A stretch of 64,000 nucleotides of DNA, taken from the NCBI RefSeq assembly GCF_030867095.1, contig NC_081824.1:115266162-115330161 (forward strand), in the 5' to 3' direction. Below are positions 35,338 to 46,509 of the stretch, in pieces; position 1 is the first letter of the stretch; every line of letters starts with the position of its first letter. The DNA is from Alligator mississippiensis. Lineage: Eukaryota > Chordata > Crocodylia > Alligatoridae. The translations under genes were made by a program, and so were the position numbers. The notes under the pieces were generated by a model. It was not told the DNA's origin, did not search any database, and worked only from the letters and a program-made list of their open reading frames with translations.

Positions 35338-36424
35338 GTAGGCCCTGTGCACAAACCCAGTCTGGCACACACCACATGAAGCATGTAAATCAACTATGGA
35401 TCCAGGTGTAGCACCAAGGATACAGCCCATGGTCCATATTTTTGACACAACTGCTCTAGTGAGATAAGAGATTATTTACAAATTGAAAGAAGGCCTTTAC
35501 AGCCTTGTAGGTGAGCACCATGGCCAAGTGATGAGGAGCTTTGGACTTTCTTTGGTCTTCTGCAGTAAGGAGTTATCCAACCAAGTCCATAGGCCACAGC
35601 TCCCAAAAGCCTCAATATGGCCTCCTTCATCAGCAAAAGGCTTTTGCGAGGGCTCCTTGGTAAAGAGCCAATTTCCAAGGAAGCTAGGATCCAGCCCACA
35701 ATCAAGAGTGTGACTCAGCCTGTTAGTGAACCGAATGATCAGACCATCTATAGCTTATGCCATGGTGTTCTTCCCCATCCTCTGGAGCACTGAGCAGGAA
35801 TCATCTTTAGGGATAAAACTGAAACATCCCAAATAACCAGTTCCCTGTAATTTCTGAGATGACATAGATGAATCTCAGTCCTTGCTGTCTTTCCTATCTT
35901 CTAAGTCAGAGGCGTAGCAGATCCAAGCCTGCAGGCCATATCTGGCCTCTGGAAACATTTCATTCAGTCTCTCCTGAGGGGTTTGGGAATTTGGGAGTAG
36001 ATCAATCAGGGTGGGGCCTGCTACCAAATTCTGGGTCACAGGACCTTGCTGGGGATATGTCAGCAGTGGGAGAGGGTGAAAAATGGCTTTGCTAGCCTCT
36101 GTGCCAATACTGATCTCTTTGCCACTGTAATGGTTTCTAAATCCAGCCTCTGAGGAACCTAATGGTATGGATCCAGCCCAGTGGGCAAGTAGAGGTTGAC
36201 ACTGTTATTCTAGGTTAATATGACATTCTATTCACTTTCACAAGCATTTGGATGAAAATGCTATTCATATCTCATATGTGCTGTTTTTATTCTTGAATCA
36301 ATAGGAGCATCTAATTTCCAGTGTTGTCATTATGGACCATTTTGAATCAATCCTTCACAGGTGGACTCATCTGTTGTACCTACAGATATTTGCACATGTT
36401 AAAACCAGATTTTTTGAATGCATG

Positions 36425-37640
36425 CTGTGGCAGGGTACTTTTGGTGCCTGCCACTTCAAGGGCTGAGCCAAACAGCTGGCAGGTGCTTGATTGTGGCAGC
36501 CATTTTGATACACTGGCTATCTATGTAAACAGAGCAAATTGCTACTGGTGGCCAGGCAGGAATATTGTCTGGCTGAACTACAGCATAGAAAATCTTGCAG
36601 GTAGGGACTGGAGGCTCTTGGTCCTGGGAATGACCTAAAACTTCACCCTGTTGGGAGTGGGTGGCCTGTTGGGGCTCCCAGTGGTGTGGGAGCCTCCAGG
36701 AAAATACCAGACCAGTTACCACCCCAGTGGAAGGTGGGTTGGGGTGCCTCAATAACTCCTAACACCCACATCTCTGTGGGTAACAGTTGGGGCCAACCAT
36801 GGCTGTGGCCACCTGAGCCCTCAACGGGGAGGAAAGCCCTGTAGCCCCAGTGAGGGTAGGCTCCAGTGAAGGGATAGAGATGTGGAGTCCCAGTGAGGGG
36901 GAAACCAGAGGGCTGGGAGCCAGTTCGTGTGTGAGAGTTTGTGTAGAGTTGCCCTGGGAGGGGCAAGGGCACGCTTGGCCCCGGTCGGTAATTGGCTTGC
37001 CACTACCCTGGTGAGGGTCATGGGAGAGGCCCAAAAGATGGTACGTTTGGCACCCAAGGTGTGCACTAGATAAAGCTTAGAGCTGAAAGGGCCTGCTCCA
37101 AGAGGGAGCAAGGCAGGATAAGTTGTTGATGCATGAAAGGCCCTAGTGAGAGAAGGGCAGTATGAATGCATGTGTGTCTGAGCCTTAACAATGAGGGCTA
37201 AGCTTGGCCTGGCTGTAGGCCTGGAGCATTGTCACCTGGATGTCACCTGCAATTCTTGGGCTGTGGTGTGGGAGGTGAATGGAGCTGCAGATAGCGCCCC
37301 CTGGCATCGGGTCAAGAATGGACAGCCTCCTGACTTCTTAGAACCAATTAAGAAACAACAAGGCATGGCAGACCAGGGAGATGGACGGTTAGGTCAGAAA
37401 CAGGTGGGCGGGCCAGTGGCAGACTGGCCCCAGGAAGGTCCCCTGTTACACATGCTGATGGATACATCACCTGTCATGGGCATAAAATCCCCACATAAGT
37501 GTGTACAATGTGGAGTTTTATGGATGTAACGTATCCACATGGAATATTGGCAGGCACAGCAGTGTATCTTCTCACAGTAAATGTATTGGGCGTGTTCAAA
37601 TGGTGTAGTTAAAGTGGGTTCCAAAGTCTTTGAGTACTAT
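36425..37640 (+). mobile_element. LTR-like dispersed repeat (fossil), copy 1
   Basis: Starts tgtggcagggtacttttgg and contains repeated agccccagtgaggg blocks, as the solo LTR at 55667 does in its own style. A minus-strand fragment of the same repeat lies at 48340-48450, so it is dispersed and not just part of the local duplication. The right border is uncertain and no target duplication was placed. No coding part. Confidence 0.4.
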
Positions 37641-38566
37641 CACTGTCTACTGCAAGGGTGCTCAACTCTCAGCCTGCAGGCCAGATATAACCCCCAGTGC
37701 CATGTCATCTGGCCCACAGGGCTCTTCATGGATCTGTGGGAAACCTTGTGGGCTGTGGCCCTGTGTGCTAGATTGGGTGCACAGGGTGATGTGAGCCTGG
37801 GGATAGTGTGGGGCTCTGGGGTCTGATCCCACTGGAGTTACCCAGAGGCAGCTCCAGCTCCAGCCTTGGAGCCTGACCTTGTGATGGGCACAAGATCTTG
37901 TGATTGGAGCCTGAACTTGTGATGGGCAGCTTGCAGCCCTGGAGCTAAATCCCATACCAGGCATAAGTGGCTCCGGGCCCTGGAGCCCAATCCCAGTGTG
38001 TCAAGGTGCCTTGGAGCCCCAGAGCCAATTCTGTCATGCAGGACCCCAGGTCATGTGCTGGGAGGAGGTGGCTTATGGCTCTGGAACCCAGTTCTGGTCA
38101 GTGGAGCCAGACAGAGGCCAAGCAGCGCCCTGGGACCTGATCCTGGAATGTGGGGATGGCATGGGGTCTGACCCGGTCTATGGATCAGCCTTGTGCCACT
38201 CTAGTGGAAGGAAAAAAGATAACAGATTTTTCTTATTCAGTTACTGAACCAAATCATAAGAAATGATATGGCTTGATTTCAGCAAACTGAAACATTCCTA
38301 CTTTGCTTGAAAACAAAGCAGAAGCAATGTAGCTTTGTTTCAGGTTGACTTAAAGTTCTGTTTTGTAAAATTTGGCCAATTAAAATTAAAATGTGAAAAA
38401 CATTATCTTGAAATGAAAGTTTGAGTATTTCCCCAGTTCAGAAAAGTTTCCCCAATCATATATGTCCAAAACTATTCACTAAATTTGACCTAAACTTCAT
38501 GTTTCAGTGAACTGACTTCTGAGAAAAATGTTCCCCCACAGCTCTAGCGAAGAGAGATGCATCACA
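37373..38566. repeat. Very high identity tract shared with 52833-54026
   Basis: 1,194 bp aligned without gaps at a constant offset of 15,460, with four differences seen by eye (three near 37574-37582, one near 38458). Sequence just outside differs at several percent. Confidence 0.8.
37655..38190. mobile_element. Possible hAT-type repeat
   Basis: Begins caagggtgctcaactctcag followed by cctgcaggcc, the style of hAT ends (caggggtgctcaa) seen elsewhere here. It is GC-rich with repeated gatgggca and ggagcct words. The right end is uncertain. A copy lies at 53115-53650 within the duplication. Confidence 0.4.
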
Positions 38567-39859
38567 TGGAAAGGCAAGTGTGCTGCTGGCCAATTTTTGC
38601 TTTTTTCAGGCAATTATTGCAAAACAGGGCTTTATTGGGTAAAAATAAAATACACACTCTTCAATAGTTAGCATAGGGTTAATTCTGTTATGTATTAATG
38701 AAGGCATCCTTTCAAGAAGGCTCATATTAATTAATGAAGATTACCAAGATGCTGCTGCAAGACTGTTTGTTAAACACAAGGCTGTTATAGCCTCTCCCCA
38801 GAGTTCACTGATTCCCCTTACTGTTCAAATGCTGTTTGCTGCAAACAGAATATACTTCTCCCTGGGAGCACGGCCACCAAAAGAACCTGCATGTCTCTCC
38901 CTGGAGCTCCTTCTTCAGTCCTGCTCAGCATTCAGATTTCTTTTTCTGTATCTGCATATGCATTTCAAATCAAAGCCAAACTCTTGAGTTTATGTTCAGT
39001 GATTTAAAATATACAGAAAATGAGACTTTCATCATACTTGTGCTTCATGGCATAGTCTGAACAAAAGAGATGACTAACAAGTGCTGATAAGCAAGGGGCC
39101 AGATTCTCTAGTCTGATTTCCCTACAAAGTATAAGTAATTTTAAGTACTGTGGGATAATTGGCTTAGAGTTGACTTTGTATAAACTGAGTCAAGGTGATG
39201 GTTGTCCCAAATACTAATCGTATACATTTAAAGGAAATTCAAATTACCCTGGGAATTGAAACCAGGGTAATTCTCAAACTGCTCATAAAATAATCTGATG
39301 GTATATATTTACCAAGGGGAGCTGGATTTAAACCTCTGTACATACGAGAAACTTAAAATCTCATCAGACAAGTTTTAAACTTTTTTTTTCTTTGCAACGT
39401 TGCTGACACTGTCACTTGATTTCGGTGGGGGTTTCTGCAAGCATGTCATATAGGATGCTGGAAATGAAGTCACTTGCCTATACCTACTAGCACTACATGT
39501 AATAAATAGCTTCAAACTGAGACAAAACTAACAGAACACTCTCTGGCTTAGCCAAGAAGTGGGTTCCTTTGTTCTCTTGGAATAGGGCAGCTGCTTCTGA
39601 ACTACTATGCTCTTGGATTTGGATCTGGACTCTGATAAGGTGCATGATGAGGCAGTGAGTTCAGGCACCAGAATGAAGGATTCCTTTTCCCAGTTATGAC
39701 CCCTGTGAGGCTTATGCACTCTTGAACTCTTCTGCCAGTGTGCAAAATCTGTAGATTTTCAGTAATATAGTATATGTTAGTCAATTCATGTATTCTCTGT
39801 TCTTAAAATACAATTTATTCTTGCCTCGGGCTGAATGTACATACTTTTATAATATTAAG
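38567..39859. other. Intergenic within duplication copy 1
   Basis: AT-rich. About 450 bp at 38996-39447 is missing from copy 2, where the break joins at a shared tatgt, consistent with a microhomology deletion in copy 2. Confidence 0.55.
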
Positions 39860-39973
39860 AACTCTTGGCAGAGGTGGTATACTTTATTAGACCACCTAAA
39901 TAGTTGCAAAAAAGTCTCTTTTTTCCCAACTATTTATTTGGTCTAATAAAAGAGATCACCTCTGCCAAGAGTT
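39860..39973. mobile_element. Palindromic fold-back element, copy 1
   Basis: aactcttggcagaggtg at the left pairs perfectly with cacctctgccaagagtt at the right. Inside, tttattagaccacctaaatag pairs with ctatttatttggtctaataaa. The full arm complement extends to gccaacatggctaaaacctg near 40010, as in the family at 47513. Duplicated at 54877-54990. Confidence 0.8.
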
Positions 39974-40029
39974 CGGAATATTTTTGCCTGTAGGCCAACA
40001 TGGCTAAAACCTGTATGCCTGAGACATAC

Positions 40030-41087
40030 TTTTACAAGAAGCACAAAATCAGAATTAATAATGACAAATATTAAATTATCCCCTAGGCATGTAACAAGGA
40101 GCTGGAGAGATATGGATACTGATCTTAGATATTTTGTAATAAGGATATTATTGGCTAATGTATTTGGACTGATACAGACTGACCCCCTTCAACAAAAAGC
40201 CTGCCCTTTTCCCTCTGACATCACCCTGCAAAAAAAGGGGACTCTGGATCATGCTGTTAAATATAACCAAGTCAAGCAATGATACTCACTGCTGTCTTCT
40301 GAAACTAGCCCAGTTGCAGTCCCTAGAGCTTCACAGGGTCTATAGAGGACTTACATGATTTCAGTTACTGGGATGGTCAATTGGTGGATGAAGGAAAGAG
40401 AGAGAATTTTCCACGTTCAGTAGCTACCACATGCGCTGTATCTGCTTTATTCTAAATCACTGAACATTCAAAAGGAGCTCCAAATATAGGCTTTAATTGC
40501 TTATTGATTGCTGCATATAAAAACATTTCGGGTAGTTTAGAATAAAATAAATATCAACAAGTTTTACTTCAGCTTGAGAAAACAGTGTTCTCCATTCTGC
40601 ATTTTTATTATCTTTTGCAAATAGAAAATAGCCCTGCTCAGTTTCAGTCCTTAAGTCCTAATCAATCAAGTCCTCTTTTGACAGATCCAGCTTTAAACAT
40701 TGACATCTAAATAGTAAATGGGTATTTAAAAGCAGAAAACCTGAAGGCTCAAAGTGACACTTGGACACTGATCCTTATCAAAATGATCTAGCAGTGTGTA
40801 TGTACACATTTTACCTGTATCTGTACAGGAGTGTATGTTTTAAAGGCACTGTGTATTTGGCTAGACCACTGCGTCACTTCCTACTTTCTAAAAAAAATTC
40901 ACGGAGACAAAGTGCTAAGCATGATGTATGCCATATACCCAGTGATGTGCTAAACACAAGCTTCTTCAAAAGTATGTTCCTGAATAATAATATATTAAGA
41001 CATGAATCCACATGTGAACTACTCTAAAAGTACTCTAGAAGCAGCATAGACATGTATTAGCTTATTCAATAAACCCTCTCTGATTGA
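40030..41087. other. 3' flank of TAAR4 copy 1
   Basis: AT-rich, no gene. Aligns with 55045-55661 and 57267-57708 in copy 2, where a solo LTR interrupts it. Confidence 0.6.
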
Positions 41088-42131
41088 TTAAGTATCTGCA
41101 GGAAACAGATTAAGAGTAGATGAATCTGGTCTGAAAATCTTACCTGTCACTATCATTTTAAATGCTTGGCGAAACCAAGGATAAAATAAACCATAAATGA
41201 TTGGATTACAGGCAGAATTGAAGTATCCCAGCCAGAGGAAGACATTATACAAGTCTTCTGGGGTTGAGAAATTAATGAAAGGATCAGTTATTGTAAGAAC
41301 AAAGAATGGCAGCCAGCAAAAAACAAACACACCTATGACTATGCTTAATGTTTTAGTTGCTTTGCTTTCTATTTTTGTAGAGATTTTATTTTTTGTGTCT
41401 GAAACTGGTTTTAACATGTTGGAGGCTTTAGCAATTTGTGTGTCATGTTTCCTTGCCACAGTAAATATGTGGACATAAATGCCCACCATGACTGTGCCTG
41501 GAATAAAGAAGGCTATAAGAGAAGCTAACACTCCCCAGAGCTTATTAACTATGAGTGTACATAAACCCCTGCAGTCAATTGAAGCCACATAATTTTCAAT
41601 GCCATCAGTATTCATCTCTGATAAAACCAGGCCAAAGGCAAATATGAACGGGACAGACCAACTAATTAATAAGAAAACCTCTACCACTGGGATAGTTATT
41701 TTGGTGACATAATGCAATGGGTCAGACACGGCATAGTAACGGTCAACAGAGATAAAACACAGGTGGAAAATCGAAGTGGTACACAGCATTATATCACAAC
41801 AGGTATGGAGTTTACAGAAGACCTCTCCAAAATACCAGCATGACTCAACAGACCTGACCATGCTGTATGGCATAACTAGGGTACTAAGCAAAAAGTCTGT
41901 AGTTGCCATGGAGCAGATCAGCAAGTTGGTTGGAGAATGAAGCTGCTTGAAGTGAGAGATGGAAATGATCACAAACATATTTCCACCCAGTGTGAACACT
42001 GTTGCTCCTCCCATGAAGATGTACATAGCACAAAGACTGAGTGTAGTCCTTACATTCCTGTGACATGAATTATTAACAAAGTCAAAACAGAATTGCATAG
42101 TCTGTGGGCTCCAGAGTTCAGAGGAATTCAT
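41088..42131 (-). CDS. TAAR4: Trace amine-associated receptor 4, copy 1
   Basis: A 347-residue single-exon receptor, the same length as mouse TAAR4. Mouse TAAR4 is an olfactory receptor for 2-phenylethylamine; human TAAR4 is a pseudogene. It matches mouse TAAR4 closely, with MNSSELWSPQ at the N-terminus (mouse MNTPDLWNPP), VNKLWGVLASLIAFFIPGTV and FVLTITDPFINFSTPEDLYN. Glycosylation sites are N2 (NSS) and N20 (NNS). C106, D113 (3.32), D130-R131-Y132, CWLPF and Y7.43 are present, and TM7 has NSACNPIIYGLFYPWF. P161 in TM4 is kept, unlike in copy 2. ATG at 42131, TAA at 41088-41090. Codons after about 52 are nearly identical to copy 2, while the first 52 are diverged. The ligand is inferred from orthology only. 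Confidence 0.96.
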   Translation of the reverse strand: MNSSELWSPQTMQFCFDFVNNSCHRNVRTTLSLCAMYIFMGGATVFTLGGNMFVIISISHFKQLHSPTNLLICSMATTDFLLSTLVMPYSMVRSVESCWYFGEVFCKLHTCCDIMLCTTSIFHLCFISVDRYYAVSDPLHYVTKITIPVVEVFLLISWSVPFIFAFGLVLSEMNTDGIENYVASIDCRGLCTLIVNKLWGVLASLIAFFIPGTVMVGIYVHIFTVARKHDTQIAKASNMLKPVSDTKNKISTKIESKATKTLSIVIGVFVFCWLPFFVLTITDPFINFSTPEDLYNVFLWLGYFNSACNPIIYGLFYPWFRQAFKMIVTGKIFRPDSSTLNLFPADT

Positions 42132-42190
42132 GATTTGGGATCATCAGTAAAACATGTTGCGCTGCAGCCAGGTCTGGGGAGGAAAATACA
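42132..42190 (-). promoter_or_regulatory. Leader and 3' splice site of TAAR4 copy 1
   Basis: On the minus strand, tattttcctccccag ends with AG at 42174-42175, leaving 42 nt of leader before the ATG. Copy 2 keeps the same site (AG at 58806-58807) although the surrounding leader is diverged. Confidence 0.5.
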
Positions 42191-42360
42191 CAAAAATAAA
42201 ATGAGTAGGAAAGTTATTTACATTAGTGTGTGCTTCCTGATCTGTGTATAAAATTGAAAGAGATATACAAATAAAAGTGTGTGCTGCTTCTAGGCTAATT
42301 ATCTTTTCCTAATAGAATGATAAATGTCTGATTCTATATGAGAATTCCAGGGTGCGGGTT

Positions 42361-43654
42361 GATCATTCCAGTCTATTTACAGCTTTAGGAACATATGTAA
42401 ATACCCATTTTAAGGAGCAATATTCTACATTAAGTGCATCATATTTGATCTTTAATGCACTTCCCAGAACACGGTCCCTATTTTTTGTTTCTGCCACCTT
42501 TTTAAGTTTTAAGTATGCATAATTCAATAGGAGAAATGACCATGTCATGTTAACGTAAATAGATTACAAGCTTCCAGTAGTATTTCTAATGAATTAAACA
42601 ATATATTCTAAGTCACCAAGAGATTATGTCTTTAATAAGCTACAGTAAAACAGGGATACTTGAATATATTTACTTTTACTTGGGTCCTTCTATGAAATCA
42701 TTAAAGTAGCTGCTGGTATTAGTGCAGAAAATTAATTTTGGTACATTATCAGCACCACCGTTACACCCCTCCCCACTCCACTTCACCAATCTACTACAAT
42801 GATAGACTAAAATATAATATGTTTTCAAATATATACTGTAAGTGGCACTTACAGTAAAACACAATCACCCATTACTGGCCAAGGATATTTGTACACGGAT
42901 CCTTCTTCCAACAGCACACCTAGGTGGTGTGAGACTAATCAATGCCTTATATATCATCCTGATGGAGAGGCAGTCCCCTCAGCTGAGGCTCATACAATGA
43001 GCCACACTGCAGAGGGTGTACACTAAACACTGTTGGCATAACAGGAGGATGTTGTACAAATGCTTGTTTTAAAATGTGAAGAGGCTTAAATATACAGTTT
43101 CTTATTGGCACATAAATTCAGAAAATCCTTTACTAGGATTGTCCTCTCACCAGGTCCTTAACATGTAATGACCACCTCCTTCTGTGAAATCCCTTTTATT
43201 GTTATCCTGCATAGATTCAAGGTTTCCTTTGGCCTTCCCTATACTGGGCTCAGACAGACAGCAAGTATCCACCCCTTTCACCTCAAAACTCAAGCTCTGG
43301 ATCACATTAATTACCTATGATTGCCTCTGTTTTCTTATAAAATGTCCTAACCTCAACCAAACATAGCTCCAAGCAAAGATTTTCCTACTATCCAGAAGAG
43401 GTGATTATTGCAACATTTCTACCCCATAAATTCTCTGGCAGTCTCTTGATTTGGGCTGATCCAGGATCTGTTCCACAATCCATACATGTATGGTTCCCTG
43501 TCTGCACACAATTTCTATGAACAGTCTTCCTGAAAACACCCTTTCTAACTTGGATTATTCGAAATGACATCAATTTCCCTAATCTGGTCTAAATTATTTA
43601 CAACCTCCTAAACATACCTTGGCCCCCTACAGCTCTTCCTTCTTACTTAGCATA
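42361..43654. other. Duplicated intergenic DNA
   Basis: Aligns with 32600-33830 at about 80% by eye, for example the shared atcaatgccttatatat and cctgatggagaggc blocks. No gene. Confidence 0.6.
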
Positions 43655-46030
43655 ATAGAATCATAGAAAATTAGGGTTGGGAGGGACATCAGGTGGTCAT
43701 CTAGGCCCTGTTCAAAACAGGACCATCCAAAACTAGATCATCCCAGCCAAGGCTTTGTCTAGCAGGCAGGGCTGTCCCAAGGGTGGGGGTGAATCAGGGA
43801 AACTGCCTTTGGGTCCCTTGCTTTGTGGGGCCCTGCAGAACTGGGCAGAGAGGCCATGGTTGTAGTTTAGCCCACCTGCCCACTCAGTGGGTTGGACGAC
43901 TCTTTGCTTGTTCCAGTTGGAATTTCCAGCTGCCACCCATCCCTCTGTATACAGTGTGCTGGGGCTTTCATTCCCCAGCGTGAGTGTGCTGTGGGATGGG
44001 GAATGGGGCCCCACACAGGCTGCTTTGCCCCAGGCCCGATACCCTGCTGGGATTGTCTCTGCTAGCAGGGTTTTGAAAACCTCTAAGGATGGAGATTCCA
44101 CCACCTTTCTGGGTAACAGTGCTTTACTACCCTCCTAGTGAGAAAGTTTTTCCTAATATCTAACTTGAACATCCCTTGCTGCAACTAAAGACCATTGCTC
44201 CTTATTCTGTCATCTGCCACCACTGAGAACAGTCTAGCTCCATCCTGTTCGGAAACACCCTTCAGGTAGTTGTAGACTGTAATTAAATCCCCCCTCAGTC
44301 TTCTTTTCTCCAGACTAACTGAGCCCAGTTCCCTCAACCTCTCCTCATAAGTCATTTGCCTCATTCTCCTAACAATTTGTGTTACCCTTCACTGGACTCT
44401 CTCCATTTTGTCCGAATCCTTTCTGTAGTGGCACCCCCAAAACTGAACACAGTCCTTCAGATGTGTCTTCACCAGGGCAGAAGAGAGGAGAAGAATCACT
44501 TCCTTTAGTCTGCTGGCAACTATCCTACTAATACAACCTAGTGTGCCCTTGTTGCCAAGGATGCTAGTGGCATACTGTTGGATCATATTCAACTTATTGT
44601 CCACTGTAACCCCCAGGGCCTTTTATGCAGAGCTGCTGCTTAGTCATTCAGTCCCCAGTCTGTACCAGTGCATAGGCTTCTTCCATCCTGTGTGCAGGAC
44701 TTTGCACTTGTCCTTATTGAACATCAGGAGATTTCTTTCAGTTTAATCCTCCAATTTATCTAGATCTCTCTGAATCCTATCCCTACACTCCAGCATATCT
44801 ATTACTCCCCATGAGCTTGGTGTCATCTGCAAACTTGCTGATGGTGCACTTCATCCCATCTTCTCATTGATGAAGACATTGAACAAAACTGGCCCCAGAA
44901 CCAAGCCCTGGGACACCCCACTTGATACTGGCTGCCAACTAGACTTTGAACCATTGATTACTACTCTTTGAGCCTGACAATGCAGCCAGTTTTCTATCCA
45001 CTTTACAGTCCATTCATCCATCCCAGACTTCCTTAGCTTGCTTGTCAGAATGCTGTGAGAGACCATATCAAATGCCTTGCTATAGTCAAGGTATTTCACA
45101 TCCACTACTCTCCCTGCATCCACAGAGCCAGTTATGTCATCAGGCAATCAGGTTGGTCAGGCATGACTTGCCTTTGGTGTTTCCATGCTGACTATTCCTA
45201 ATCATGTTCTTCTAATCCAAGTGCTTAGAAATGGATACCGTGAGGACCTGCTCCATCATTTTTCCAGGGACTGAGGGGAGGCTGTCTGGTCTGTAGTCCC
45301 TGTGATCCTCCTTCTTCCCTTTCTTCTAGATGCACACTATATTTTTCTTTTTCCAGTCATCTAGGAGTTCTCCCAATGGCCGTGACTTTTGAAAAATAAT
45401 GGCGAGCAACTCTGCAATCACATTGGCCAACTCCCTCAGCACCCTTGGGTGCCCCATAGACTTGCACAGGCCCAGGTTTTTGAAACAGTCCCTAACCTGC
45501 TATATTGCCCCTGATGGCTGCTCACCTCCTCCCCAAACTGTGCTGCCAGGTGCAGTAGTCTGGGAGCTAACCTTACCTGTGAAGACTGAGGTGAAAAAGG
45601 CATTCAGTATTTCAGCATTTTTTGCATCCTCTGTCAGTAGGTTGCCTCCTTCATTCAATAAGGGACCCACTCTTTCCCTGACCCTCCTCTTGTTGCTGAC
45701 ATACTTGTAGAAACCCTTCTTGTTACCCTTCACATCCCTTGATAGTTGCAACTCCAATTGTGCTTTCGCCTTCCTGATTTCATCCTTGCATGCCTGAGCA
45801 ATACTCTCATACACCTCTCTAGTCATTTGTCCAAGATTCCACTTCTTATAAGCATCCTCTTTATGTTTTAACTTACTGAAAAGTTCCCTGCTAAGTCAAG
45901 CTGGTCTTCTGCCATACTTGCTAGTCTTCCTTCACATCAGGTTGGTTTGTTCCTGTTCTTTCAATAAGGATTTTCTAAAGTAGAGCCAGCTCTTCTAGAC
46001 TCCTTTCCCCCTCAGACTGGCTTCCCAGAG
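43655..46030 (-). mobile_element. CR1 LINE, older subfamily, interrupted by an hAT
   Basis: Minus-strand CR1. 45826-45500 holds the linker region, with KAQLELQLSRDVKGNKKGFY. 45147-44851 holds reverse transcriptase, with [20 protein letters not shown] and [15 protein letters not shown]. 44604-44389 holds the C-terminal part. The 3' end (agaatcatagaaaattaggg) is near 43655; the 5' border near 46030 is an estimate. Frames are broken and it differs from the other copies in tail and sequence, so it is older. An hAT sits in its 3' part at 43767-44061. Confidence 0.9.
43767..44061. mobile_element. hAT element nested in CR1, perfect 8-bp target duplication
   Basis: Begins cagggctgtcccaagg and ends gggattgtctctg, imperfect inverted ends. 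The 8-bp ctagcagg is present at 43759-43766 and 44062-44069. The CR1 sequence resumes directly on each side. At 295 bp it cannot encode a transposase. Confidence 0.87.
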
Positions 46031-46509
46031 GATTCTGCCCATCACTTCCCTTCTATACTTCTATCCTCCCTCCCTTAAACTATCCTTCAGGTGCCCATAA
46101 CTCCTCCTAGAGCTCCATCCATATTTCCCCATGTCTCTTTCTTTCCTGGCTTTCAAAGTATTTTCCAAATGCATTATGGGCCGAAAACTACAGTGGCCCA
46201 GAACAGAAGCTGCTAGAGTAATTGCTTTATCTGATTCATCAAGCGGTGATTAGGCTGAAAGTAGTTGAACTTTTTGGCTTTCTAAATCCATTCTACAATA
46301 GAGAGTGATATAGGGTATACCTTTCCCAAAATCATTTTTCATAAGATTCACAAGGCCAGAGCTTTGGGCAATTTTTCCAGTTATGTTGAAGTTTTCCAGT
46401 TTCACTATCACAGCATTTTACATTTTCTTCCTTGATCTATACATTCAAAGTGGAAAAATACTGAATTATTCATAATTTTACAAAGGCCTCAGTCTAATGG
46501 AAAGTATAC

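Larger units (their letters stand above)
32590..42195. repeat. Tandem duplication, copy 1 (contains TAAR4 copy 1)
   Basis: Blocks here are repeated in the same order in 42350-58850. 32590-34310 matches 42350-43620 plus 46080-46510 (about 80% by eye). 35338-41974 matches 50097-58595 (92-99.8%), and the last part is again more diverged. About 1 kb at 34320-35337 has no counterpart. The copies lie head to tail with about 150 bp between them. Confidence 0.85.

Noticed and set aside
37662-38247. Frames identical in both duplication copies (also 53122-53707) as conserved genes
   Set aside because: Identity reflects the near-identical DNA tract; frames on both strands are equally kept and none resembles a protein.
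41197-41478. Plus-strand 93-residue frame, repeated at 57818-58099
   Set aside because: It is antisense to TAAR4, and is preserved in both copies only because the DNA there is nearly identical.
41088-42131. Assignment as TAAR1
   Set aside because: It shares SISHFKQLH, MPYSMVRS and FAFG with TAAR1, but the N-terminus, the ITDPFINFSTPEDLYNVF stretch and the C-terminus fit TAAR4 far better.
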